Of a stretch of DNA of 64,000 nt, positions 22,524 to 33,222 are shown in pieces. The stretch is from positions 15,356,001 to 15,420,000 of the forward strand of contig JAWHQI010000019.1 of the NCBI GenBank assembly GCA_033032865.1. Reading direction: 5' to 3'. Positions within the stretch are counted from its first letter, which is position 1, and the number at the start of each line of letters is the position of its first letter. The DNA comes from Dactylorhiza incarnata (Eukaryota; Streptophyta; Magnoliopsida; Asparagales; Orchidaceae). The position numbers and the translations under genes were made by a program. The notes below the pieces were generated by a model. It searched no databases. It saw nothing but the letters and a program-made list of their open reading frames with translations, and had not been told where the DNA came from.

Positions 22524-23115
22524 ACTTCCTTCACAAAGTGGAGTTTTGTTATTTTCATTAAAAAATAGATGTGTTGAAATATTTATGCTGGAATGTTATG
22601 GAAATTAGTGTTTAGACTTGTGATCTCAATATGAACATCTGGAAATTTTTTTAGATTTAATTACTAAGCAACCATCATACTTCCTTCACAAAGTGGAACC
22701 TTGTATTATAAATTGAAAAATATATATCTTGAAATGTTGATTCTAGAATATTCTGGGAATTAGTATATAGACTTGTGATCTCGATATGAACATCTGGAAT
22801 TTTTTTTAGATTTAATTACTGAGCAACCATCATACTTCCTTCACAACGTGGAACCTTGTGTTATAAATTGAAAAATAGATATCTTGAAATGTTGATGCTG
22901 AAATATTCTGGATATTAGTATATAGACTTGTGATCTCAATATGAACATCTGGAAATTTTGTTAGATTTAATTACAGAACAATCATCATACTTCCTTCACA
23001 AAGTGGAACCCTGTGTTATAAATTGAAAAAATAGATATCTTGAAATGTTGATGCTAGAATATGTTGGGAGTTAGTATTTAGACTTGTGATCTCAATATGA
23101 ATATCTGTAATTTTA
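22524..23115 (+). repeat. 155-bp tandem repeat in the E4 LTR
   Basis: Units begin ACTTCCTTCACAAAGTGG at 22524, 22679, 22834 and 22989, an exact spacing of 155 bases. Each runs through GACTTGTGATCTCAATATGA near its end. There are about 3.8 copies, differing at scattered positions. Confidence 0.93.
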
Positions 23116-23783
23116 CTTGGAATTAGTTGCCTATGACAAAGGGCACATCATGTTCCATTCTAGTCTCACCCAAATTCATAAGAATTATTTAAGTAAGGCC
23201 CAATTATGTTTTTATTATGAGAAAAATTAGAAATCAGAATGTTGACACCCTTACAACTTCTAGAATTTGGTTGGGATCATACTTAGTTAGGAATCATATA
23301 GTCAACCTTGTAAGACACGTGGTCTCACTTAAAGGCAAACCGATCTGCGAATAATAAAAACTGAAATATTAGATTTAGATTCCCCCCTTCTGGTCACTAC
23401 AACTAGAGTTCTTAACTCTCTGGTATTTGTATATGCATAGTTAGGTTGAAAGATTTAACCGTTAGGGGCATACCTTAGAAGTAAGGGTTGGTGTGCATTT
23501 AGTTAAACTATCAATTCAGAATTTGACAACGACATGATATGAGGGGTGAAGAATGACCCAAAAGGAAATATAAGTTGTGATTGAGGTATGGATTTGGAAC
23601 CATCAGGTAGGGAACGAGTGATGACACGAAGGAATAGTCGGTCACTAGGAAAGGCACGGTTCGATGTTCAGTTGAATATCGACACTCATCTGCCCGAGTC
23701 ATTTGGTAATCCACCTTAGGATAATATAGCAATTAGAGAGAAAATGGGCATATAGGAATGGGTAGCCACCAATAAGAGTAAAT

Positions 23784-23874
23784 ATCCTAGAAAGGGGGAT
23801 TTGGGCTTCAGCCCATTGTATTCCCTAGTACCGCTGCGAGCCCTTCACCGGGTAGACCTCGGGATGTCCAAGAT
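23784..23874 (+). other. Conserved structured module, copy C (in E4 LTR)
   Basis: ATCCTAGA...TCCAAGAT arms enclose TTTGGGCT, the hairpin GGGC-TTCA-GCCC, CCTAGTACC, CCC-TTCACC-GGG and GACCTCGGGATGTCC. It is in the sense strand of the LTR, as in all other copies. Confidence 0.8.
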
Positions 23875-23985
23875 TCACCCTAAAACCTCTATGTATAACT
23901 AAATTATAGACAAGAGTAGTAAGTATGGGAACTTGATAAGTAAACCTCGTCCCAAATTTGGGACGGAATGGTTCAAGGACTGGTG

Positions 23986-24146
23986 GTCCTGCGAGTGGTA
24001 GGCTCAGTTTTGTCTAAGGAGGACTAGATAGTCCTGCAAGCGGTAGGCTCAGTATTATCTAAGGAGGAGTAGATAGTCCTGCGAACAGTAGGATCGGTAT
24101 TGTCTAAGGAGCACTAGATTGTCCGGCTAGCTGGAGGCTCTGCAAA
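23986..24146 (+). repeat. 45-bp tandem repeat in the E4 LTR
   Basis: Units begin GTCCTGCGAG or variants at 23986, 24031, 24076 and 24121, spaced exactly 45 bases. They share GGTAGGCTCAGT and TCTAAGGAGGA. There are about 3.5 copies. Confidence 0.9.
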
Positions 24147-25018
24147 ATATAATAGAGGTGTGCTTATCAATTAGTACACAGATACACTGGTGTGTTCTTC
24201 ATGGGCGTACAAAAGGTCTAGGCCGGGAGGTGTCTGAGAAGAGCCTAGAAGTGGACATGCCCGATCCACTGACCTAGTTTGCCTCAACAGGATATCTGAG
24301 TTGTCATACTTGAACAGAGGGAACTAACAAAAAGGTCTGTACGTACAGAGCTGAGTGTGTGAGTTGCATCATTACATAATCATAGCATGGCATAACATCA
24401 TATCATAAAATAAGACCTCATCATATAAATTTGTATGGTCTCTTTTATACGATGAGTTTACCTTAGTGCCAAATCCCTTAACTTATAATTTTGTATGTGC
24501 AAAAGTTAAGGTTATTTTTGTAGCTGCTCTTCCTTATTACTATATCTGCTCCTTTTGTACTGCTTTTTATTTAATGCTTATATACCATACTTGTGCTAGC
24601 ATAGAATCACTTTCAATACTTGTTTAGTATATATACCTTGCTAGTTTTGCCAATTACCACCTGCTTGTTTTTTACCCGATGTTGTCCTCCGCTTCGTCCT
24701 CCCGCACAGTGCCTAGGAGTCGTCGTGGGAGGCGATGACAAAACTAGCTTAGTCTTTATGACTAACGGTGGATTATGAACATAACACCAAGTGTACGAGG
24801 AGGTGGAGCAGCAACACAACTAGCGGGACGTGATGGTAAGACTTGAGGAGCAGTTGCCGCTCTACTACTACTACCCGACGATAGATTGACGAGAGTTTGT
24901 AGCTTCCACATAGATGTAGAGTGAGAGAGTGAGATTTTGTTCTATTTTTGGACATGTACTAGGTATAAGCCCTTGCCTCTTTCAGTTATTGCACTTATTG
25001 TTGGACTTGTATTCATTT

Positions 25019-25019
<1 letters not shown>

Positions 25020-25054
<35 letters not shown>
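25020..25054. repeat. TA microsatellite
   Basis: About 17 uninterrupted TA units, followed by shorter ATAT and TGTATG runs to about 25081. It lies in the distal part of the E4 LTR. Confidence 0.95.
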
Positions 25055-25060
<6 letters not shown>

Positions 25061-25259
25061 GTTTGTATGTATATATATATGCGTGGTTGTGGACTCGTTT
25101 ATTTAATTTACTTCTTATCTCATGTTGGCCTAGTTGATCGTTCTTGCTGGCAGGATCTGTGTCTTGCGGAGGTGACTAACTAGTGTGTTAGTGTCACCGT
25201 AAGACGATGGTTCTGGGCATAAGATCCAGGAACTCTCTGATTCGGAGAGGGATCTTACA

Positions 25260-25275
25260 ATTGGTATCACTTGAA
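25260..25275 (+). other. E4 primer-binding-like site
   Basis: ATTGGTATCACTTGAAC follows the LTR end. The first eight bases of the tRNA-Met primer complement (TGGTATCA) are kept; the rest diverges. It supports plus orientation for E4. Confidence 0.55.
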
Positions 25276-25448
25276 CAAATGATCCAACGAGATAGAAGTT
25301 CACAAAACCCTGCGACACCCCTCTCAATTTAGTTTGAGGACAATCTACCAGCGAAAGCAATGGTGTGCCCATGTGTAAAAATCACACAATATAGTCCATT
25401 AATCAATGAGTTAGGCTAACCTAACTAGGACTTCATTCTAGTTTGACG
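25276..25448 (+). other. Start of the E4 interior, cut by Athila E5
   Basis: About 170 bases with no frame. They continue at 34965 after the E5 insertion. Nothing recognisable is encoded. Confidence 0.45.
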
Positions 25449-25453
25449 TGCCA

Positions 25454-26178
25454 CGATAAGTAGTATTTATATAACTTTTTAATCGAAATTTTTGTAATTA
25501 TTTAATATGAATTTTTATATTTTCAGGTCAATTTTAGGTTATAAGTAGTTTTTTTGTAATTTTGATTCTAACTTAGCCTAATTTCAATTTTTGCAGAATT
25601 TTGGGTCAAATTGGGAAAATTTGTATTTCACGCCCCCCAGTCACGCCCGTGACTAGGGCGTGTAACCTGAAGATCGGTCCAGAATCGATGCCGCGCTGAT
25701 TGAGCTAGTCCACAGCAAGTCATGCCCTCGGTCACGCCCATGACCCAAAGTCACGCCCGTGACCCAAAGTCACGCCCGTGACCAAGGGCGTGAAAATTTC
25801 GAATCTTCCCAGCAAGATGCCGTAGAGACGTGGAGATGCCATCGAGAAGTCAACATAAGTCACGACCGTGACCCAGATGTCACGACCGTGACCCAGATGT
25901 CACAACCGTGAATTTCCTGCGTGATCCCTGCACACCACCGGGCCGAAATCAAACCCACGCTGCATTAAATGAAGCCGTCCAAGGTCACGGCCGTGACCCA
26001 AATGTCACAGGCGTGACTTGTCACTTTTCGCCGCGCCATCACGCAATCCCCATGCCGCTGTCGGAACTGAGCAGAATAGTGGTTACACGCCCTTGGTTAC
26101 ACCCGTGACCGAGGGCGTGTAACTTGAAATTATTTTCTATAAATTCAGAGGTTCTCATAATTTTGGAGAGGGGGAGGT
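25454..26178 (+). repeat. E5 left LTR, truncated (about 725 bp)
   Basis: It aligns with 33223 to about 33932 and stops at GGGGAGGT, where the sequence changes abruptly to the pyrimidine-rich gag leader. The LTR 3' part and the primer-binding site are absent, a deletion of at least 1 kb. Confidence 0.85.
25631..26146 (+). promoter_or_regulatory. E5 U3 palindrome array and TATA box
   Basis: Repeated GTCACGCCCGTGAC-type inverted repeats and GGGCGTG/CACGCCC arms fill 25631-26122. The TATA-like TATAAATTC follows at 26138-26146. The right LTR repeats this arrangement (33399-33850, TATA near 33866). Confidence 0.7.
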
Positions 26179-26253
26179 TCCTCTTTCTTTATTTTTAGTT
26201 TTTTTATTCTCTCTTTTCTCCTTTTTCTTCTTTCCCCTCTTCCTTTATAGTGT

Positions 26254-27720
26254 ATGACCCGAGGTAGAGCTTCAAATATTCCTTTTGATTCAGAGATCGA
26301 GTGAACCCTTTCGCAGCGCCGCCATTCTCGTGATCATGAAATACAATTATTATTTGAAGAGTCGATCAGGGACACTAACGCAGCGAATATGGATCCTAAT
26401 CTTAATCTTCCTAATCCTAACGCGCCCAATCTTAATGAGTCCGTGCAATAGACCATGTCCTATTATGAGCGGCCAAATCTGGAAGGCACACAGTAAAGTA
26501 TTGTTTACCCCGCGGTGGAAAACAATAACTTTGAGATTAAGTCCAGCATCATACAAATGGTGCCATCAGTGACCTTCGATGGTCAGCCAGACGAAGATCC
26601 AAATTGCATATTTCTAATTTTCTCGAAATTTGCGACACATTTAAAATTAATGGCGTCACCAATGACGCCATTCGATTATGTCTTTTTCCTTTTTCTTTGC
26701 GGTCTAAGGCCAAGCAGTGGTTGGGCTCACTTCCTAAGGAGTCCATCACTGCATGGGCCGATATGGCAGAAAACTTTCTCACTAAATATTTCCCGCCTGC
26801 AAAGACCGCCAAAATGCGAACAGATATTGCGTCATTTATGCAAATCGACACGGAGTCTCTCTATGATAAATGGGAGCGCTTCAAGGAGCTTTTGCGTAGA
26901 TTCCCTCACCATGCACTTCCCACTTGGCAACAAGTGCAAATCTTTTATAATGGCTTGAATTTCCAAACTAAGCGAATGATTGATGCGGCCGCCGGGGGTA
27001 CATTAAATAGGAAAACCCTGGAGGCTGCTCAAGAGCTTTTTGAGGAAATGGCCATGAATGCGTACTAATGGAATATGCCCCGAGCTAGTCCTAGCAAGCC
27101 AGCCTGAATTTTTGAAATAGACGCTACTTCTAATTTGGCTTTACAAGTTGAGCGCTTAACAAAGCAAGTGGCAGAGATGTCTACTTCCTCTGCAACTCCT
27201 CCTTGGGATAATAATGTTTTAATTGAAGAGCATTCACTACATGGGAAAACCGCCTCGGCCTTCCTATCACCCGAACTCCGCTCCGTACAACAACACTTAC
27301 AATGCGGGTTATAGGAACCACCCCAATTTCTCATAGAGCAACCAAGGAAATGCTCAGTGTCCTTTAAATTTGAATTAACCTCCTAATCAACTTCTTAACT
27401 TAACTCCCCCTCCAAATTTTAATCCACTCAGTTTTCAACCGCAACAACAAAAGCTCTCTCCGCTTGAAGAGGTCTTTGAAAAATATATTGCTACAAATGA
27501 AATGAACATCCGGAACCTTACCGAATCGATTAAACATTTAGAGAATCAAGTAGGCCAGCTCGCAAAGATGTTCTCCGAGCGTCAGCAAGGAGCACTACCG
27601 GGAAATACGGAGCCAAATCCAAGGGAGAGCGCGAACGTGATTACACTCCGAAGTGGGAAGGAGGTGGCTTCAAAATAGGATGAACCCAAGGTAACTTCTT
27701 CTCCTCTTCCTCCTCCTATT
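26254..27720 (+). pseudogene. E5 Athila gag, broken
   Basis: It starts at ATG 26254 (MTRGRASNI), aligned to the E8 gag start MTRGNSSID. A TGA replaces an arginine codon after 16 codons. The best-preserved part is 26604-27068, with the Athila gag signature ICDTFKINGV, KAKQWLGSL and GLNFQTKRMIDAAAGG. Further pieces reach about 27670, including the NITRSG-like end seen here as VITLRSGKEV. There are several frame changes. The product would have been the particle protein. Confidence 0.88.
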
Positions 27721-27779
27721 TTATCTTCGAATTTGCCCGCTATGCTAGCTCCGCACTCTTCTAGTTCTAATATTCTATT

Positions 27780-28870
27780 CCATCTAAGCTTAGGAGCGAG
27801 TGCGCCGAGAAAAATTACAATTTTTTTTAGAGATTTTAAAACAAATTCATATTATTGTACCCTTCTTCGAGGCTATCTCTCAAATGCCGAAGTATGCGAA
27901 ATATTTTAAGGAGTTTCTCTCCAATAAGAAGAAATTCGAAGATATTTCAGATGTTTCCTTAAACACAGAATGCTCCGCGGTTATACTCAACAAATTGCCT
28001 CAAAAAGCAAATGACCCAGGACGGTTCTCCATCCCATGTCTATTTGGCAATTCTTTAGTAAAACACGCCTTAGCGGATCTTGGAACAAGAATCAATCTCA
28101 TGCCTTTTTTGTTATTCAAAAAGTTAGCTCTAGGAAATCCTAGCCCCACTCGAATGAGTATTCAATTTGTGGATCGTTCATTAATATATCTGGTAGGGAT
28201 AGTGGAGGATGTGCTCGTTAAGGTTGACAGGTTCATCTTCCCGGTGGACTTTGTCATTCTTGACATTGAAGAGGATGTCAAAGTACCCCTCATGCTCGGC
28301 CACCCCTTCCTTGCCACCTCCCGTGCAATTATCGACGTAAGTAACGGAAAGCTCCTCCTACGAGTTGGAGATGATGAAGTTACTTTTAGTATAAATCCCT
28401 CGATGCAAAACACCTTAGAGAATGACGATTCATGCTTCTTAAAAGAATGTTTTAAGAACGAATTTTATTCACTTTCCGATTTAGTCTCCACATCTAGTCC
28501 CGATTCCGAGCGCGCCGAGCTCTTTTGTTTAGAAGTAGAAGTCTCTCGCTCCACACCACCCGAACCGCTATTTTTAGAAAAATTAAAAATAAGAAATTCT
28601 TATGAAGAGCCACCCGTTTTAGAATTGAAACAACTCCCTCCTCACCTATAATATCTATTTTTAGAAAAAGAGTCTGAGCTACAAATTATCGATTCATCCG
28701 AACTTACCGTTTCAGAAATTTTTGAATTGACTATAGTCTTAAGCAAGTACCGCCACACAATTGCGTGGCAAATATCGGATATCAAGGGTATTAACCCTTC
28801 CTTCTGCACTCACAAAATCTTCCTCGAAGATAATTCCCGCAACGCGGTCCATCCTCAACGATGACTAAAC
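27780..28870 (+). pseudogene. E5 Athila protease region, broken
   Basis: The 283-residue frame 27800-28651 includes IPCLFGNSLVKHALADLG, where the protease Asp lies in DLG-T-R-INLMPF, and the VILDIEEDVKVPLMLGHPFL block. E8 has DLGAS at the active site; E5 has DLGTR, so two of the active-site residues have changed. It ends in a stop at 28649, and the linker to RT has further changes. Confidence 0.85.
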
Positions 28871-30200
28871 ACGAATATGAAAGAAGTCATTAAGGCTAAA
28901 GTTATCAAATTATAGACGCAAGAATCATCTACCTGATATCGAATAGTACTTGTGTAAGCGCAGTGCAAGTCGTGCCGAAGAAATGCGGCATAATGGTAGT
29001 AGCAAATGAAAATAATGAATTGATCCCAACCCATACCTTACGGGTTGGCGGATGTGCATCGATTATCAAAAACTAAATGATGCCACCCATAAGGATCACT
29101 TCCTATTACTTCTTATCGATCAAATTTTAAAGCGCCTTTCAGGTCACTCCTACTATTGTTTTCTCGATGGTTTGTCGGGATATTTTCAAATCCCTATCTC
29201 GCCCGACGACCAAGAGAAAACAACATTCACTTGTCCCTTTGGCACATTCGCTTATTGAAGGATGTCATTTGGTTTTTGCAACGCGCCGACTACATTCCAA
29301 AGATGTATGCTGGTGATATTCGATGAGTTAGTAGAGGAAGTGATGGAAGTTTTCATGGACAACTTTTCCATTTTCGAAAAATCATCTCAAAACTGTTTAA
29401 AAAATCTCGAGCGCGTGCTACAACGTTGTGAGGAAACAAATTTGGCTCTTAATTGGGAGAAATGCCACTTTATGGTCAAAGAAGGATTAGTCCTTGGCCA
29501 TAAAATATTGGGCAAAGGGATCGAGTTCGATAGGGCCATGATTAAAGTAATCGAAAAACACCCCACTCCAACGAATGTAAAAGCTATTAGAAGTTTCCTA
29601 GGTCACGCGTGGTTTTATCGGCGCTTTATCCAAAATATTTCCAAAATTACGAAGCCGTTAACCCATCTCCTTGAGAAAGAGTCTTCCTTCTTTTTTAACA
29701 ACAAATGTCATTTGGCCTTTAAACTTATAAAAGAAAAGCTTATAAATTCTCCGATTCTAGTTGCGCCGGATTGGTCGCTAGCCTTCAAAATTATGTGCGA
29801 TGTTAATGATATTGCGGCAGGAGCCGTATTAGGTCAACGGGTGAGTTAGTATTTCCACCCAATTTATTATGCGAGCAAGATACTCACGTTGGCACAAGCG
29901 AACTACACCACTACCAAGAAGGAGCTTCTAGCTATCGTTTTTGCCTTTGATAAGTTTAGGTCGTACATCACTCTCTCAAAATTTACCATCTTCACAGGTC
30001 ACTCCGCTCTTAGATATCTTTTAAGTAAATCGCTTTGGTAGAATCAAAAACCCCTGGCTGAAGGATGCCAAGCCCTGTCTTTTGCGATGGATCCTCCTCT
30101 TGCAGGAATTTGATTTAGAGGTCCAAGACAAAAGGGGAGCCGAAAACTTGGTGGCCGATCATCTTTCTCGTTTAGAAAATCCCACTTCGGAAGCATTAAT
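28871..30200 (+). pseudogene. E5 Athila reverse transcriptase and RNase H, broken
   Basis: The pieces are 29052-29258 ([28 protein letters not shown]), 29262-29849 (SFGFCNAPTTFQRCM and the catalytic box FMDN in place of FMDD) and 30082-30200 (RNase H end, [13 protein letters not shown]). A TGA separates the first two. The RNase H core IMCDVND...AAGAVLGQ has lost the usual DASD. The RT and RNase H are inactive. Confidence 0.87.
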
Positions 30201-31400
30201 AGAAGCCGACATTAATGATAAATTTCCTGAAGAGCTCCTCCTTGCTCTCAAAAATATAAATTCATCTTCCACCCCCTGGTTTGCGGATTTGGCTAACTAT
30301 CTAGTAGCCCGGGTCCTACCAAAAGAATTCTCGAGTCAGTAAAAGAAGAAATTCTTTTCTGATTTAAAGAATTATTTTGGGGAGGACCCCTTTTTATTCC
30401 GTGTTTGCGCAGACCAGGTAGTGAGAAGATGCGTCTCGAGTTAGGAAGGTTTACAAATTTTACGTCATTATCACGAGGGACCAACCGGGGGTCATTATCA
30501 AGCGAACCAAACCACGAGGAAGGCGCTAGAGGCGGGCTTTTATTGGCCCACACTCTTTAATGATGCTCACATCCTTGTGAGTACTTGCGATAGCTGCCAG
30601 CGGTCAGGGAACATCTTCCGCCGGGATGAGATGCCCCAAAATATTTTCTTAGAATGCGAAATTTTTGATCTTTGTGGTATTGATTTCATTGGTCCTCTCC
30701 CTCCCTCTTTTTTAAACAATTATATTGTGCTTGCGGTCGACTACGTGTTGAGGTGGGCGGAAGCACAGGCTCTCCCCACCAACGATGCGCGAGTCATCGT
30801 TAGCTTCTTACAAAAATTATTTTCTCGATTTTGTACGCCGCGCGCCATTGTTAGTGATCGGGGCACCCATTTTTGCAATAGCCAATTCAAAAAAGAATAT
30901 AGCAAAATATGGTGTCACGCAAATACTATCCACTGCTTATCACCCACAAATGAACAGCCAAGTCGAAGTCGTAAATTGAGAATTAAAGCTGTTTCTATTA
31001 ATCAGAAGGATTGGGCGCTTAAGCTCGATGACGCGCTACGGGCCTATCAAATGGCGTACAAAACCACTATCGGTTGTACACCATATCGAATGGTTTATGG
31101 CAAGGCTTTCCACCTTCTGGTCGAATTAGAACACGGTGCGTTTTGGGCGCTTAAATTTTTAAACCTCGATTCTATGTTAGCAGTCGAGCAAAGAAAATTC
31201 CAAATGAACGAATTAGATGAGTGGCGCGTGAATGCGTACGAAAGTAACAAATTATATAAGGAGCAAACAAAGATTTATCACGATAAGCATATAAAATTTC
31301 ATAAACTTTTTTGCCGGGTGATCTCGTGCTCCTTTATAATTCTCGTCTTCGCCTTTTTCCGGGAAAGATAAAATCTCGATGGTCTAGACCCTTTATTGTT
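30201..31400 (+). pseudogene. E5 Athila integrase, broken
   Basis: It includes the zinc-finger end [10 protein letters not shown], the catalytic regions GIDFIGPL and IVSDRGTHF, and a broken NSQVEVVN glutamate region. Frames change near 30900-31000 (a TGA after QVEVVN). The tail [19 protein letters not shown] is typical of Athila integrase. Downstream (about 31559-31605) is the conserved Athila string around TTGGGAGGCACCCC. Confidence 0.85.
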
Positions 31401-31961
31401 AAAGAGGTTTGTTCCTATGAGATAATTATAATTTCCCACCCGGAAAAAGGTTCCTTCAAAGTAAACGGGCACCGCCTTAAGTTATATCTTCCTGGAGATC
31501 TTTCGAACGAAATGAGTGATTCTATTATTCTTCCACCAATATCGTGAGCGCCAATTGGGTCAAGCTGCGACCTTAAACAAATTGCTTTTGGGAGGCACCC
31601 CAAAGTTATCTTTTTATTGTTGTTTTTGTTTCTTCTTTATCATGTTTTGTAGGAAACCGCCGCTTCCCCCCGCATCTTCAAAATCAGGGAAGCCCTTTCT
31701 CCTTCTTCTTCCTCCTCTTTTATCTTGTATTTCTTTTTGTTTTGTCATGCACATTATTTACTTTTTTTTTATTTTATACTTAGTTTTAAACATTGGGGAG
31801 AATGTTTAACTTTAATTATGGGGGTGTAAATATCTCTTAAAAATGTAGTTCTTAATTTAGAAAATCTTCAAAAAAACAAAAGTTATTTTCTTATGTTTTC
31901 TTTTATTTAAGCTTGTAAAACCCAAAAATTCAAAAAAAAAAAGGAAAATCGAAAATTTAAA

Positions 31962-32051
31962 TCTTGGAAAGGGATGTTTGGGCTATCATTCCATCTCACC
32001 TCCTAGTACCGTTGAGAACCCTTCATGGGGTATACCTCAGGAAGTCCAAGA
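31962..32051 (+). other. Conserved structured module, copy B (in E5 3' UTR)
   Basis: TCTTGGA/TCCAAGA closing arms, TTTGGGCT, CCTAGTACC, the hairpin ACCC-TTCATG-GGGT and ACCTCAGGAAGTCC. Sense strand. Confidence 0.8.
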
Positions 32052-32560
32052 GTTAACAAATTTTTTTAGGTTTAAAGCCAGTTTCTTATCTTTTATTAAT
32101 AAAAATTAAAAAAAAAGAATAAAAAAAATTCCATAAAAATATGAAAAACTTAGAACAAAAAACAAAAAAATTCTATACTCCTCCTACTTGTTGATTTTTG
32201 TGATTTCTTGGAAATCTAGTTGAGAATGTTTATAAGCATTTTTAGGTTTTTAATTGGCTAAAATTTTGTTTATCACAGTTTGTTAATTATAAATTTTAGG
32301 TAATCTTGCTTTAAGAATCATCTTATGATTTTAACTTGATTAGAGAATTTATTTAGCATGACTTCTCTTTTTATTTTTAAATGACTTCATTTTGTAGTAA
32401 ATTTGCTAAACCTCTTTAGATTTCAATTATATTTTCTTCTAGCTTTTTAGATCTTAGGAAATTTAAATTTACTATAATTTGCTCTCAATATAATTTAAAT
32501 TATAAGATAGATTTTTTTCCTTCTCTACCCCTTTGTTGGCATTTAAAAAAAAGAATTTTA

Positions 32561-32822
32561 AAAAGATCATATGTCATGGGAATAAGAGGATAAAATTCAT
32601 TATTCCCTAAACATATGCACCCAAAATTATTTAAAAGATTATATGGCATGGAGTAAGAGGATAAAATTCATAACTCCTAAACATATACATTTTGAGTTTT
32701 TATTAGAAGAGAATTTAAAAGATTATATGGCATGGAGTAAGAGGATAAAATTCATTGCTCCTAAACATATACAAAAAAAATAGAAAAAATAGAGGTGAGA
32801 GAATAAAATTCATCACCTCCAT
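32561..32822 (+). repeat. Tandem hairpin array with constant loop (E5 3' UTR)
   Basis: Four hairpins lie at 32578-32607, 32650-32677, 32734-32761 and 32792-32819. The loops are GAGGATAAAATTCA three times and GAGAATAAAATTCA once. The stems are GGGAATAA/TTATTCCC, GGAGTAA/TAACTCC (one mismatch), GGAGTAA/TTGCTCC (one G-T pair) and GAGGTGA/TCACCTC. The first three lie in 72-84-base tandem units that start AAAAGATTATATGGCATG. Confidence 0.9.
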
Positions 32823-33210
32823 TCAAAAATCTCTTCTTATGCTAAATTTTGTGAAATCCCCCTTAGCCAATTATCATTGATCTAGATTTAGTTTAAATTA
32901 TGGAGAGAGCAATATTTGGTAAGTTACTTTTCCTTAACTTTCTTTTAAGATAGAGTTCTTATAATTTTAATTTAATCTAGTTTTATAATTTCTACAATTT
33001 TGTTAGCCAATTAATTATCTTGAGAAGTCTTTGTCTAAACACTTTTCCCTCTTTTCAAATCATCATCATAATTTAGGACTTAACTCCTCCTAGAATTTAT
33101 TCTTAACTTAACTATTGGTTTAAATGAAATTTTAGTTTAAAATTAAAAATTTTATGGATGTCTTATAAGTCATGTCTCATATTTTTGCTCTGCAATAGCA
33201 AAACCTCATG

Positions 33211-33222
33211 TATGGGGGTATT
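33211..33222 (+). other. E5 polypurine tract
   Basis: TATGGGGGTATT directly precedes the LTR start TGATAAGTAG. It is the standard Athila arrangement and is also seen in E8. Confidence 0.85.

Larger units (their letters stand above)
21615..25259 (+). repeat. E4: long Del/Tekay-type LTR, about 3.6 kb
   Basis: The proposed ends are TGTAAGATC (21615) and GATCTTACA (25259), a perfect 9-bp terminal inverted repeat. The right end is followed by TTGGTATCAC, close to the tRNA-Met primer site. Only one LTR is in the window. It contains a 155-bp tandem repeat, a 45-bp tandem repeat, a conserved structured module and a TA microsatellite. The left boundary is less certain than the right one, because Del-like sequence seems to extend upstream. 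Confidence 0.6.
31401..33209 (+). other. E5 3' untranslated region
   Basis: About 1.8 kb, A/T rich, with no protein signal. Athila elements often carry an envelope-like frame here, but none is visible. It holds a structured module (31962-32051) and a tandem hairpin array (32561-32822). Confidence 0.75.

Noticed and set aside
24929..25183. A frame with a run of isoleucine and tyrosine
   Set aside because: It is the TA microsatellite translated; no gene signal around it.
31401..33209. An envelope-like gene downstream of pol in E5 or E8
   Set aside because: No frame longer than about 100 codons and no membrane-protein pattern; the space holds structured repeats instead.
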